A DNA stretch of 64,000 bases from Acinetobacter bouvetii DSM 14964 = CIP 107468. Lineage in GTDB: Bacteria; Pseudomonadota; Gammaproteobacteria; Pseudomonadales; Moraxellaceae. Shown here piece after piece: positions 37,121-47,245 of this stretch; position 1 is the first letter of the stretch; every line of letters starts with the position of its first letter. Under the pieces are notes generated by a model that had not been told where the DNA came from, searched no databases, and was given only the letters and a program-made list of their open reading frames with translations. The position numbers and the translations under genes were made by a program. Location: positions 1-64,000 of the forward strand of contig NZ_KB849729.1 of the NCBI RefSeq assembly GCF_000368865.1, in the 5' to 3' direction.

Positions 37121-38939
37121 AAATATTGCACTCATTGGTAATCCCAATTGTGGTAAAACCTCACTTTTTAACACTCTTACTGGTACTCGACAAAAAGTTG
37201 CAAACTATGCGGGTGTGACTGTTGAACGTAAGGAAGGTTTCTTTAAGTTACCTTCAGGAGATTCCGTTCGAGTATTAGATTTGCCGGGGACTTATAGTTT
37301 AAAACCAAGTAGCTTGGATGAAGAAGTAACAAGAGCTGTTTGCTTCGGTGAGCTAAAAGGTGAAGTATTACCTGACATTTTTGTTTGTGTTGTTGATGCT
37401 ACAAATCTTCACCTTCATTTAAGCCTAGTACTAGAGCTCAGAGCGTTAAATAGACCGATGTTACTCGTCTTGAATATGATGGATGAAGTAAAAAAACGTG
37501 GAATTTCAATTGACACCTCAAAACTATCACAACTTTTAGGAGTGCCTGTTGTTGAATCCGTCGCTGTGAAAACAAAAGGGATTCAGGAGCTATTAACGCA
37601 GTTAGATCAAAAAAATCTATTTGTTGCACCTTATTATTCTGAGCTAAATCATTTTGATCAGATTAAATACATTACTAAGCAAGTTATTTTAAAAAATGAC
37701 AGTGGTGATAAACGAACTGCATTTTTAGACAAAATATTTTTACATCCTGTCTTTGGCCTACTAATTTTGACGCTGACCATGTTTGTCATGTTTCAGGCCG
37801 TTTTTATTTGGGCACAGCCTTTCATTGCTTTTATTGAAGACTCAATTACTTGGCTAAGTGGTGCAATTGGCCCCTTGATTTCGCATCCATTATTAAGAAG
37901 TTTGATTGTTGATGGTGTGATTGCGGGTGCAGGCAGTGTTCTAGCTTATATGCCCCAAATTCTTATCCTTTTCTTCTTTATTTTGATCTTAGAGGAATCG
38001 GGTTATTTGCCAAGAGCAGCCTTCTTATTAGACAAGCTTATGTCTAAAGCAGGGTTAAGCGGTCGTTCATTCATTCCATTACTTTCCAGTTTCGCTTGTG
38101 CTATTCCTGGAGTCATGGCAACAAGAAGTATTAGCTCTGAACGAGATCGTTTAGCAACGATTATGATTGCGCCATTAATGACATGTTCTGCTCGACTACC
38201 TGTATATGCTTTATTAATAGCCGCGTTCATTCCTAATAAGTTGGTTTATGGGTGGCTCAGCTTACAAGGTTTAGTCCTGTTCGGACTTTACATGTCAGGA
38301 ATCATATCTGCGCTATTGGTTTCGTTATTTTTAAAGTTAGTTCGAAAAGATAAAACTGAAAGTATTTTTATTTTTGAATTACCAACTTACCGTTTACCAG
38401 ATATTAGAAATGTTGCATTAGGCCTATATGACAGAGCAACAATTTTCTTAAAGCGAGTTGGTGGAATTATTGTCGCTTTATCAATTTTGTTATGGGTACT
38501 CGTAACATTTCCTCAGCCACCAGATAACGCCACAATGCCTGCAATTAATTACAGCCTAGCAGGGCAATTGGGGCATATCATTCACCCTATTTTTGCCCCA
38601 ATCGGCTTTACATGGGAAATTTGTATTGCGCTCATTCCTGCAATGGCAGCCCGTGAAGTAATTATTGCTGCATTAGGTGTGATTTACGCTATGTCTGGGG
38701 ATGAAGATACAGTCACACAAACTCTGCTCAGTCAAATTTCTGGGCCTGATGGATGGGGACTTGCAACAGGCTTATCACTCTTGGTTTGGTTTATTTTTGC
38801 ACCTCATTGTCTTGCAACATTAGCAACAATCAAGCGTGAAACAGGTAGTTGGAAACAACCAATTATTATGGCTGCCTATTTGTTCTCACTCGCTTATTTT
38901 TTCTCTTTTGTTACGTATCAGATTGCTAGCCGCATATAG
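37110..38939 (+). CDS. feoB: Ferrous iron transporter FeoB
   Basis: 609 residues, shorter than the 750-790 of enterobacterial FeoB. The N-terminal G domain has GNPNCGKTSLFN (G1), DLPGTYSL (G3) and LNMMDE (G4). A short linker follows, then membrane gates including 'CAIPGVMATRSISSERDRL' and 'AAREVIIAALGVIYAM'. It imports Fe(II) using GTP. Unusually it is transcribed behind a CadR-regulated CDF exporter, which suggests iron supply tied to metal stress. Confidence 0.93.
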   Translation: MNTKNIALIGNPNCGKTSLFNTLTGTRQKVANYAGVTVERKEGFFKLPSGDSVRVLDLPGTYSLKPSSLDEEVTRAVCFGELKGEVLPDIFVCVVDATNLHLHLSLVLELRALNRPMLLVLNMMDEVKKRGISIDTSKLSQLLGVPVVESVAVKTKGIQELLTQLDQKNLFVAPYYSELNHFDQIKYITKQVILKNDSGDKRTAFLDKIFLHPVFGLLILTLTMFVMFQAVFIWAQPFIAFIEDSITWLSGAIGPLISHPLLRSLIVDGVIAGAGSVLAYMPQILILFFFILILEESGYLPRAAFLLDKLMSKAGLSGRSFIPLLSSFACAIPGVMATRSISSERDRLATIMIAPLMTCSARLPVYALLIAAFIPNKLVYGWLSLQGLVLFGLYMSGIISALLVSLFLKLVRKDKTESIFIFELPTYRLPDIRNVALGLYDRATIFLKRVGGIIVALSILLWVLVTFPQPPDNATMPAINYSLAGQLGHIIHPIFAPIGFTWEICIALIPAMAAREVIIAALGVIYAMSGDEDTVTQTLLSQISGPDGWGLATGLSLLVWFIFAPHCLATLATIKRETGSWKQPIIMAAYLFSLAYFFSFVTYQIASRI

Positions 38940-38953
38940 TTAAGTTGAATATC

Positions 38954-38984
38954 GAACAGCGGTGAAATTATCGCTGTTTGTATC
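38954..38984 (+). terminator. Weak terminator after feoB
   Basis: AACAGCG pairs with CGCTGTT around a 10-nt loop, then TTGTATCTTCTT. Short stem. Confidence 0.5.
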
Positions 38985-39046
38985 TTCTTAATTAAAGTTA
39001 GAATTTTGAAGTAGAAGTTTTATTATGAAAACGGGTTTATTTGGAA

Positions 39047-39075
39047 TTGCATATATATGTTTATTCGTATATAAG
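39047..39075 (+). promoter_or_regulatory. Candidate arsC promoter
   Basis: TTGCAT, 17 bp, TATAAG, embedded in alternating AT sequence (ATATATATG...TATATATAACG) like ArsR-family operators. It is 32 bp before the arsC start. Confidence 0.5.
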
Positions 39076-39106
39076 TATATATAACGATTCAATTGAGTTT
39101 GAGCAA

Positions 39107-39541
39107 ATGTCTGCTACCCTAAACGTTAAAATTTATCACAATCCTGAATGTGGTACATCACGCAATACATTGGCGTTAATTCGTAATGCCAATATTGAAC
39201 CTGAAGTCATTAACTACCTTGAAACACCACCATCTAAAAATGCACTGATTCAAATAATTGCGGATGCGGGTTTAACTGTGAGAGAAGCAATTCGAAAGAA
39301 TGTTGATCCTTATTCTGATCTAGAGTTGGACCGTGAGGATTGGACGGATGAGCAGCTGCTTAACTTTATGCTTCAGTATCCAATTTTAATTAATCGTCCA
39401 TTCGTGGTGACTGAACTAGGAACTCGTTTAAGTCGCCCGTCAGAACTGGTTTTAGAAATTCTGCCACTCCCACAAAAGGGTGCTTTTACTAAAGAAGACG
39501 GCGAACAAGTGCTAGATGCAAATGGGCAGCGATTGAAATAA
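39107..39541 (+). CDS. arsC: Arsenate reductase, glutaredoxin-coupled ArsC
   Basis: 144 residues. HNPECGTSRN with catalytic Cys15 and a downstream 'LINRPFVVTELGTRLSRPSE' are hallmarks of the ArsC/Spx-fold arsenate reductase that uses glutathione/glutaredoxin. The start was set at 39107 because upstream codons are AT-rich promoter sequence. First gene of the arsenic cluster. A second, unrelated reductase lies three genes on. Confidence 0.94.
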   Translation: MSATLNVKIYHNPECGTSRNTLALIRNANIEPEVINYLETPPSKNALIQIIADAGLTVREAIRKNVDPYSDLELDREDWTDEQLLNFMLQYPILINRPFVVTELGTRLSRPSELVLEILPLPQKGAFTKEDGEQVLDANGQRLK

Positions 39542-39548
39542 AAATTTC

Positions 39549-39578
39549 ATGGATATATGTGAATATTGATATATCCAT
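39549..39578. promoter_or_regulatory. Candidate ArsR operator ahead of arsR
   Basis: ATGGATATAT (39549-39558) is a perfect inverted repeat of ATATATCCAT (39569-39578) with a 10-bp spacer. It lies between arsC and arsR, just upstream of the arsR ribosome site, and suggests an internal self-regulated promoter. Confidence 0.68.
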
Positions 39579-39598
39579 ATGTTTGAGTGAGTAAAAAT

Positions 39599-39919
39599 AT
39601 GGATCAAATCAATTTCTTTAAATGTTTGGCTGATGAGACGCGATTCAATATCGTCATGTTGGTTCTTGGAAATAATGAACAGTGTGTTTGTGATTTGACT
39701 GAAAAACTAGAGTTGAGCCAACCCAAGATTTCACGGCATTTAGCCTTACTGCGTTCTTCTGGTCTTTTACAAGATCGACGTCAAGGACAATGGGTCTATT
39801 ACAGTCTCAATCCCAATTTACCCACTTGGTGTATAGACGTACTTAACACCCTTAAAAATGCTGATTTACAGCCAAAAGTTGCTCCATCATTTCAACAAAT
39901 CAATAGTTATTGCGAGTAG
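39599..39919 (+). CDS. arsR: ArsR family arsenic repressor
   Basis: 106 residues. A winged helix with 'QCVCDLTEKLELSQPKISRHLALL': the CVC (Cys29/Cys31) in the recognition region is the As(III)-binding site of classical ArsR. ATG at 39599 is preferred; GTG at 39587 is in frame. It represses the cluster until arsenite or antimonite binds. The next gene starts 6 nt later. Confidence 0.93.
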   Translation: MDQINFFKCLADETRFNIVMLVLGNNEQCVCDLTEKLELSQPKISRHLALLRSSGLLQDRRQGQWVYYSLNPNLPTWCIDVLNTLKNADLQPKVAPSFQQINSYCE

Positions 39920-39925
39920 AACAAG

Positions 39926-40399
39926 ATGAAATTCCTTTTTTTATGTACTGGAAATAGTTGCCGTAGCATCCTGTCAGAAGTGCTGTTTAATAGTCGTGCC
40001 CCAGAGGGTTGGAAAGCATATAGTGCAGGTAGTAAGCCATCAGGGCAAGTACATCCATTGACCATTGAAACTCTAGAAAATTTAGGTCTTTCAACTGAAG
40101 GGTTATGGAGTAAAACCATTGATGATTGTGAACAATATCAACCTGACGTAGTGATTACGGTTTGTGATTCGGCTGCGCAAGAAGCGTGTCCACTGTATTT
40201 AGGTGGAGCAATCAAGGCACATTGGGGCTTGGCTGATCCTTCGCATTTAGACTTGCCGAAAGAAGAGAAGCTCAAAGCATTCCAAGTGACTGTAGACCAT
40301 ATCAATCGTCGTTTAGATGCGTTATTTGCACTGGATACAGCGCACATGTCTCGTGCTGAATTGATTGCTGCAATCAATCACATCTCAGATATTGAATGA
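39926..40399 (+). CDS. Arsenate reductase, LMW phosphatase type
   Basis: 157 residues. The P-loop CTGNSCRS (Cys7...Arg13) at the N-terminus and the central '[16 protein letters not shown]' redox cysteines identify the low-molecular-weight-phosphatase-fold ArsC coupled to thioredoxin or mycoredoxin-like reductants. It is different in fold from the first reductase. The trxB gene in the same operon could feed its thioredoxin. Confidence 0.92.
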   Translation: MKFLFLCTGNSCRSILSEVLFNSRAPEGWKAYSAGSKPSGQVHPLTIETLENLGLSTEGLWSKTIDDCEQYQPDVVITVCDSAAQEACPLYLGGAIKAHWGLADPSHLDLPKEEKLKAFQVTVDHINRRLDALFALDTAHMSRAELIAAINHISDIE

Positions 40400-40406
40400 G
40401 AACATC

Positions 40407-41450
40407 ATGGCTCAACAAAGACTGTCATTTTTAGATCGTAACCTCACGCTATGGATTTTCATTGCGATGGGGGTGGGAATAGCGATAGGTGTGTTCTTTC
40501 CACAAGCCTCAGTGGCATTGGATAAAATGAGTGTGGATTCTGTCAATATTCCAATTGCGATTGGTTTGATTCTGATGATGTATCCACCATTAGCTAAAGT
40601 GGATTATGCCGCGCTACCACAAGTGTTTAAAGACAAAAAAACCTTAACTCTGTCTTTGGTACAGAACTGGGTGATAGCACCAGTATTGATGTTTGCATTA
40701 GCCATTATTTTTCTACATAGCTATCCAGAGTATATGACAGGCTTAATCCTGATAGGACTGGCTCGTTGTATTGCGATGGTCTTGGTGTGGAACGGTTTGG
40801 CCTGTGGGGATAACCAATATGTTGCTGCATTGGTGGCTTTTAACAGTATCTTCCAAATTTTATTTTTCAGTACCTATGCTTGGTTGTTCTTGACCTTCTT
40901 ACCACCTTATTTTGGTGTTGCAGGGCAAGTGATCAATGTCGATTTCTGGACCATTACCCATGCGGTACTAGTGTATTTGGGAATTCCATTTTTCCTTGGC
41001 TTTATGACGCGATTCACTCTAGTGAAAGCTAAAGGTCTGGATTGGTATCAAAATGTCTTCTTACCTAAGATCAGTCCACTGAGTCTACTGGCTTTATTAT
41101 TCACGATTGTGGCGATGTTTAGTCTCAAAGGGAACGACGTAGTGAGCTTACCGATGGATGTCTTGCGTATTGCGATTCCATTGACGATTTACTTTATCGT
41201 GATGTTCTTCATCAGCTTCTTCATGAGCAAATGGATGGGGAACGATTATCCTAAAACCACAGCTATTTCTTTTACTGCCGCGGGAAATAACTTTGAATTA
41301 GCACTTGCTGTAGCGATTGCAACTTTTGGTTTAGCTTCACCTGTGGCGTTTACCACGGTAATCGGCCCATTGGTTGAAGTACCAGTGTTGATTGCTTTAG
41401 TCAGTGTGTCTTTGTGGCTCAGAAAAAAGTTTTTTAAAGCAGAGGTGTAA
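40407..41450 (+). CDS. acr3: Arsenite efflux transporter Acr3
   Basis: 347 residues and ten hydrophobic helices. '[21 protein letters not shown]' carries the conserved Cys of Acr3 and '[20 protein letters not shown]' is the other signature. It extrudes As(OH)3/arsenite through the inner membrane. The start is at 40407 (ATGGCTCAA), 7 nt after the upstream stop; a longer frame overlaps that gene and is less likely. Confidence 0.95.
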   Translation: MAQQRLSFLDRNLTLWIFIAMGVGIAIGVFFPQASVALDKMSVDSVNIPIAIGLILMMYPPLAKVDYAALPQVFKDKKTLTLSLVQNWVIAPVLMFALAIIFLHSYPEYMTGLILIGLARCIAMVLVWNGLACGDNQYVAALVAFNSIFQILFFSTYAWLFLTFLPPYFGVAGQVINVDFWTITHAVLVYLGIPFFLGFMTRFTLVKAKGLDWYQNVFLPKISPLSLLALLFTIVAMFSLKGNDVVSLPMDVLRIAIPLTIYFIVMFFISFFMSKWMGNDYPKTTAISFTAAGNNFELALAVAIATFGLASPVAFTTVIGPLVEVPVLIALVSVSLWLRKKFFKAEV

Positions 41451-41455
41451 TTTCT

Positions 41456-42160
41456 ATGACTCTCCCAAATGTAGATATGAATCTTTTGGATCAACCGACT
41501 TTAGAAAAGGTACAAGCTAAAGAATTGGATCATCCACCCCGTATTTTGCTGCTGTATGGTTCAAACCGTGAGCGTTCATACAGCCGTTTGGCCGTAATGG
41601 AAGCAGGACGTATCTTGGAGCAGTTTGGTGCCGAAGTAAAAATCTTTCATCCTAAAGGGCTACCTTTACCTGAAGATGCGGACACTGAACATCCAAAGGT
41701 TAAAGAGTTGCATGATTTACTCGCTTGGGCAGAAGGCATGGTGTGGTGTTCGCCTGAGCGTCATGGCTCAATGAGTTCAATTTTCAAATCGCAAATTGAC
41801 TGGATTCCACTGGCAGGTGGTGCAATTCGTGCAACCCAAGGCAAGACTTTGGCGCTCATGCAAGTCAGTGGTGGATCGCAGTCTTTTAACAGCTTAAACC
41901 AGATGCGTATTTTAGGCCGTTGGATGCGGATGATCACCATTCCGAACCAATCGTCTATTCCTAAAGCTTTTTTAGAGTTTGAGGAAAATGGAAGGATGAA
42001 ACCTTCATCCTTCTATGATCGAATTGTCGATGTCATGGAGGAGCTGTATAAATTCACGCTACTGACGCGTGGGCAGAGTCAGTACCTCACGGACCGTTAT
42101 TCAGAGCGAAAAGAGTCGGCAGAAGAATTATCTAAGCGTGTCAATCAACGTAGCTTATAA
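41456..42160 (+). CDS. arsH: ArsH NADPH-dependent FMN reductase
   Basis: 234 residues. '[17 protein letters not shown]' is the FMN loop and '[25 protein letters not shown]' is diagnostic of ArsH. It oxidises trivalent organoarsenicals and protects against oxidative stress. 5 nt after acr3. Confidence 0.95.
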   Translation: MTLPNVDMNLLDQPTLEKVQAKELDHPPRILLLYGSNRERSYSRLAVMEAGRILEQFGAEVKIFHPKGLPLPEDADTEHPKVKELHDLLAWAEGMVWCSPERHGSMSSIFKSQIDWIPLAGGAIRATQGKTLALMQVSGGSQSFNSLNQMRILGRWMRMITIPNQSSIPKAFLEFEENGRMKPSSFYDRIVDVMEELYKFTLLTRGQSQYLTDRYSERKESAEELSKRVNQRSL

Positions 42161-42171
42161 ACTTTAGGTGA

Positions 42172-43131
<960 letters not shown>

Positions 43132-43166
43132 AAGGCTCATTTAAACGCTTGAAAATTGCATGAAAT

Positions 43167-43200
43167 ACGCCCAGTCTGTTGAGCGGACTGGGCGTTATTT
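43167..43200 (+). terminator. Terminator between trxB and arsO
   Basis: ACGCCCAGTC pairs with GACTGGGCGT (10 bp) around a 9-nt loop, then TATTTTG. Confidence 0.88.
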
Positions 43201-43232
43201 TGATTATGACAATAAATAATAGGAGAGAAGCT

Positions 43233-44300
43233 TTGACTCAATTACAAGCTGAAGTCGATGTAGTCATTATTGGTGGCGGTCAGGCAGCCCTTGCCACAGC
43301 TTATTTCCTCAAACGTAAGAAAATTCCATTTATTATTTTAGATGACCAATCTCAGGCGGGCGGTGCATGGTCACATGCTTGGGAATCTCTTCGTCTTTTT
43401 TCTCCAAATACTTGGAGTTCGTTGTCAGGTTGGATTATGCCAACAACTGAACAAACCTACCCAACGCGAAATGAAGTGATTGACTACTTGTCTGCATACG
43501 AGCAACGCTATCAATTTCCAATTATTCGACCAGTTCATGTCGATCATATCGAACAAAAAGATGGCTATTTAGATGTGTATGCTGGCGATCAATATTGGCG
43601 AGCTAAAGCGGTGGTCAGTGCGACAGGGACATGGAGTCAGCCTTATATTCCGCATTATGAAGGACATGAACGATTTGAAGGATTACAAACGCATTCAGCA
43701 CATTATGTAAATCCAGAGCCTTTTATCAATAAGAAAGTGATTGTAGTTGGTGGTGGTAACTCAGGGGCACAAATTCTTGCCGAAGTCTCAAAAGTTGCAG
43801 ATACCACTTGGGTCACAGTAACACCACCTCAATTTTTATCGGATGATGTTGATGGGCGTGTTTTATTTCTTCGGGCTACTGAACGTTTAAAAGCCCAACA
43901 GGAAGGTCGTGTGATTGATCAACCCGTTGGTGGTCTGGGTGATATTGTCATGATAGACAGTGTCAAAGAGGCCCGCGAACGTGGCGTACTACATAGTCGA
44001 GAGCCTTTTACCTCATTTGAGGAGCATTCCGTTGTTTGGGCTGATGGTACAAGACAAGCAGTAGATGCTGTGATTTGGTGTACAGGGTTCAAAGCTTCAT
44101 TGAATCACTTAAGAAGTCTTGATGTGGTAGAGCCTGATCAGACAGTTGCTGTGAATGATGGGCGCTCAGTAAAAGTAAATAACCTTTGGTTGGTTGGCTA
44201 TGGGGAATGGACAGGCATGGCATCCGCAACACTCATTGGGGTTTCTAGAACAGCAAGAGCAACGGTAGATCAAATAGCTGCTTATTTGGCTAATGTTTAA
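43233..44300 (+). CDS. arsO: ArsO-like flavin-containing monooxygenase
   Basis: 355 residues. FAD motif [13 protein letters not shown], then '[25 protein letters not shown]', NADPH motif [14 protein letters not shown] and a late 'WCTGFKASL'. This is the ArsO group tied to arsenic operons; the exact substrate is debated. TTG at 43233 is chosen because AGGAG precedes it at 7 nt; ATG at 43206 is in frame but lacks a ribosome site. It begins right after a terminator. Confidence 0.9.
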   Translation: MTQLQAEVDVVIIGGGQAALATAYFLKRKKIPFIILDDQSQAGGAWSHAWESLRLFSPNTWSSLSGWIMPTTEQTYPTRNEVIDYLSAYEQRYQFPIIRPVHVDHIEQKDGYLDVYAGDQYWRAKAVVSATGTWSQPYIPHYEGHERFEGLQTHSAHYVNPEPFINKKVIVVGGGNSGAQILAEVSKVADTTWVTVTPPQFLSDDVDGRVLFLRATERLKAQQEGRVIDQPVGGLGDIVMIDSVKEARERGVLHSREPFTSFEEHSVVWADGTRQAVDAVIWCTGFKASLNHLRSLDVVEPDQTVAVNDGRSVKVNNLWLVGYGEWTGMASATLIGVSRTARATVDQIAAYLANV

Positions 44301-44375
44301 GAGCTATGCATTTAAGGCAGTGTATAGAAAGGTTTGCATTGCCCCTCAAGACTTTATGGATACTTCTTTATTGTG

Positions 44376-45563
44376 ATGTTACTTCATTCAAGAAAATACA
44401 AACTCATTGCTGTTATGGGCTTCACGCAGATTCTTGCGTGGAGTTCTACATTTTATCTACCCGCAGTACTGGCTAATCTTATTGCCAAAGACACAGGATG
44501 GTCTCTAACTTTAGTGATTGCAGGATTGTCTTGGGGATTTATTGTTACAGGTATTTGCTCTCCAAAAGTTGGACGGGTTATCGAGCAATTTGGTGGAAGA
44601 AAAGCACTCTCTATTAGTTCAATATTCTTCGCTATCGGACTGTTATGTTTAGGGCTTTCCTCTCATCTATTGGTTTATTATTTTGCATGGACAATGCTCG
44701 GTATTGGTATGGCTTTTGGCTTATATGATGCTGCATTTTCAACCTTGGGGCGATTACTTGGTCAAGATGCAAAAACAGCTATAGTAGGAGTAACACTATT
44801 AGGTGGCTTAGCCAGTACTATCGGATGGGCACTCATCGTATTTTTAGAAGGCTTATACGGTTGGAGAATTACTTGCTTCATTCTTGCATTATTTCATCTG
44901 CTACTCGGTTTGCCGTTGCATTACTTTTTACTTCCTAGAGAAGAGCAAAGCACGGAAGCTCACGCTAAAGAACTCAATAGCCAAACCAATCTACATAAAG
45001 GAGGTAATAGACTCTTTATGTTGGTAGCCGTTATTTTGACGGTACAATCTTTTGTTGTGGCGACAATTTCAGTTCATTTATTATCGATGCTAAAAACCAT
45101 TGGTTTTAGTGTATCAACAGCCCTTGCGATTGGGATGATGATTGGTCCCGCGCAAATTATAGCGAGGCTGCTTGAGTTCTCTTTGTTTAAAAACTTGCAC
45201 CCAAGTTGGTCAAGTCGTGTTGGGGTCTTGATTAGTTTCTTTGGCATCATTTTTTTGTTCACGGATGGATATGTCTTAGCCTTGCTTGGTGCGGCGTTAT
45301 ATGGCGCAGGGAATGGTATTCTTACTATTATTCGAGGCACGTTACCTCTCGCCTTATTTGGGCAAGAAGGTTATGCAACCAGAATGGGCTTATTAGGTCG
45401 GCCTATCATGATTGCACTGGCTTTTGGGCCTCTCATCTCTGCGTTTATTCTTGAAAAGTGGGGAATTAATATTTTACTAATAATTTTAACTGCTTTGGTT
45501 TTTATCGCATTGCTTGGCACGCTGAAATTACCCGTTCAACAAGCGGAGAAAGTGGCAGAGTAA
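44376..45563 (+). CDS. MFS transporter in arsenic cluster
   Basis: 395 residues with twelve hydrophobic helices. Openings 'GFTQILAWSSTFYLPAVLANLIA' and the loop 'SPKVGRVIEQFGGRKALS' match the major facilitator loop 2-3 motif. Its place after arsO suggests export of an arsenical or of an ArsO product, but the sequence does not prove it. The start is uncertain: a TTG 42 nt upstream is in frame. Confidence 0.85.
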   Translation: MLLHSRKYKLIAVMGFTQILAWSSTFYLPAVLANLIAKDTGWSLTLVIAGLSWGFIVTGICSPKVGRVIEQFGGRKALSISSIFFAIGLLCLGLSSHLLVYYFAWTMLGIGMAFGLYDAAFSTLGRLLGQDAKTAIVGVTLLGGLASTIGWALIVFLEGLYGWRITCFILALFHLLLGLPLHYFLLPREEQSTEAHAKELNSQTNLHKGGNRLFMLVAVILTVQSFVVATISVHLLSMLKTIGFSVSTALAIGMMIGPAQIIARLLEFSLFKNLHPSWSSRVGVLISFFGIIFLFTDGYVLALLGAALYGAGNGILTIIRGTLPLALFGQEGYATRMGLLGRPIMIALAFGPLISAFILEKWGINILLIILTALVFIALLGTLKLPVQQAEKVAE

Positions 45564-45596
45564 ACTCTATTGAATGGAAGCAATAGAGTTTTCTTT
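45562..45596. terminator. Terminator between convergent genes
   Basis: AACTCTATTG pairs with CAATAGAGTT around AATGGAAG, followed by TTCTTTC; shared by the MFS gene and the opposing arsO-like gene. Confidence 0.82.
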
Positions 45597-45622
45597 CAAC
45601 AAACTCAAGATTGACTTAAAAC

Positions 45623-46663
45623 TTAACTTTTCAAGTCTTTCAATAGCAATGGCATGATATAGGCAGCATCAGCACCGACACCACGTAAGGTCGCTGATGC
45701 AAAATTTCTTTGTTTAGGAAAGCCTAAAAAATATAAGCCTGAATGTGCATCCGATACTCCATTACGCTGAATTAGGTTTTGATTTGAATCAATCACTTTT
45801 AACCCATCTAAATACGAAACATTAGGTCTAAATCCTGTGGCAAATAAGAGTGTGTCAATTTCTTCTTTTACACCATTTGACCAAATGACACCAGATTCAT
45901 CTACTTCAGTAAACATTTCGCGTTGCTGAAATAGTCCGCTTTTCAGGGCCGCACGGTATCTTCCATCATCTAAGACAGGTGTGCTTTGATCGTTTAGCCA
46001 TCGTGTTTTTTCTAAGCCTGTCCATTTTAACCACCAGTGAAAATCCATACCTAGGATTTTCTGCGGGAAGAACTTTATCTTCTCTCGGCTTGCAATTGTA
46101 ACGTTTGAGGAAGCTCCTAATTCAGCTGCGATTTGTACAGCAGAGTTTGCGGCTCCCACCACGACTATTTTTTGATTGATATAGTTTTGTGGATTCAGAT
46201 ATGAAGCACTATGGATAATTTTTCCTTTAAATTTATCTAGTCCTTTTATTTTAGGGATATACGGCTTAGCAAATGCACCAGAGGCAGCAATAATTGTTTT
46301 GGTCTGATAACGATTGTTTTGTCTTGTTAAGACTTCAAAACCTTGATCATTAGGAGTAACGCTTATGACGCTTTCATTCAGCTGAATAGGAAAGTTAAAT
46401 TTTTCAGCATACGATTTTAAATAGTTGATTACTTCGTCTCGTAGAGGATATGCATGTGCAGTTTTAGGAAAGCTGAAATCAGGTAGTGATGAATATGCGG
46501 CAGGAGAGAATAATTTTAAGCTGTCGTAATAATGATGCCATGAACCTCCAATCTGATTAGTTGCTTCTAGAATAAGAAAATTAACCTGATTTTTTTTAAG
46601 ATGCCATGCAGCCGCTAGACCTGCTTGCCCTGCACCAATGACCAATGTTTCTATTGTTTTCAT
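45623..46663 (-). CDS. Second ArsO-like flavin monooxygenase
   Basis: 346 residues, a paralogue of the 43233 product: VIGAGQAGLAAAWHL, 'IGGSWHHYYDSLKLFSPAAYSSLP', 'VVVGAANSAVQIAAEL' and 'LLFATGFRPN'. The NADPH motif reads GAANSA instead of GGGNSG. It follows a second arsR on the minus strand, with an operator-like dyad between them. Confidence 0.88.
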   Translation of the reverse strand: MKTIETLVIGAGQAGLAAAWHLKKNQVNFLILEATNQIGGSWHHYYDSLKLFSPAAYSSLPDFSFPKTAHAYPLRDEVINYLKSYAEKFNFPIQLNESVISVTPNDQGFEVLTRQNNRYQTKTIIAASGAFAKPYIPKIKGLDKFKGKIIHSASYLNPQNYINQKIVVVGAANSAVQIAAELGASSNVTIASREKIKFFPQKILGMDFHWWLKWTGLEKTRWLNDQSTPVLDDGRYRAALKSGLFQQREMFTEVDESGVIWSNGVKEEIDTLLFATGFRPNVSYLDGLKVIDSNQNLIQRNGVSDAHSGLYFLGFPKQRNFASATLRGVGADAAYIMPLLLKDLKS

Positions 46664-46682
46664 AAAATCGAACCTGTATTAA

Positions 46683-46710
46683 ATGTGTTTATATGCACAT
46701 ATATACATAT
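46683..46710. promoter_or_regulatory. Operator-like dyad before second arsO-like gene
   Basis: ATGTG-TTTATATG-CACAT (46683-46700) followed by ATATACATAT. It lies between arsR2 and the flavin monooxygenase and shares the ATGTG/CACAT words with the dyad upstream of arsR2. Confidence 0.55.
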
Positions 46711-46727
46711 ATTGGATAAAAAAAGAG

Positions 46728-47051
46728 TTAGTTACAGCAATACGGCATGATGAGTTTCAGTTCCTTCAAGATGGCTTCAAACTTATGAATAATCTCTAAA
46801 CCATTGATTTCGTAAATACGATGCCTTCCTGCGCGTTCAACACGTAAAATTCCTGCATCGAGTAGAACTTGTAAATGACGCGATATTACAGATCTTTCTT
46901 GAGGAAGGTCTTCAGCAATTTGGCTGATATCTGCTTTACCAAGTATTAAAAGTTGACGAATCACAGCAAGTCTTGCAGGTTCTTGTAATGCCTTAAAAAG
47001 AGGGTCATTGAGAACGCTAAGTGCGGAATCAATGGCGAGTTCTTTATTCAT
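46728..47051 (-). CDS. Second ArsR family repressor
   Basis: 107 residues, a winged helix with 'DISQIAEDLPQERSVISRHLQVLLDAGIL'. It lacks the CVC of the first ArsR; cysteines are instead a C-terminal pair (YCCN). Metal or oxidised-thiol sensing by a different site is likely. Probably controls itself and the adjacent monooxygenase. Confidence 0.9.
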   Translation of the reverse strand: MNKELAIDSALSVLNDPLFKALQEPARLAVIRQLLILGKADISQIAEDLPQERSVISRHLQVLLDAGILRVERAGRHRIYEINGLEIIHKFEAILKELKLIMPYCCN

Positions 47052-47101
47052 TTGGATAAAGTCTGATTGTATCGTGGCCTAAAGATAACACGATAAAATA
47101 C

Positions 47102-47125
47102 ATATGTGTATATTTGCGCACATAT
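47102..47125. promoter_or_regulatory. Operator-like dyad upstream of arsR2
   Basis: ATATGTG (47102-47108) and CACATAT (47119-47125) with a 10-bp spacer, the same geometry as the arsR1 dyad at 39549-39578. Confidence 0.62.
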
Positions 47126-47245
47126 TGAAATGGGAAATGTAGATACTTAAACCAAAATTAAAGTTTATTTCATTCATATATGTTCTGGTTTATATTAATA
47201 AGAATTTGATTTAAAAGCTAAATAATAAAATTTGGGGGATTGAAT

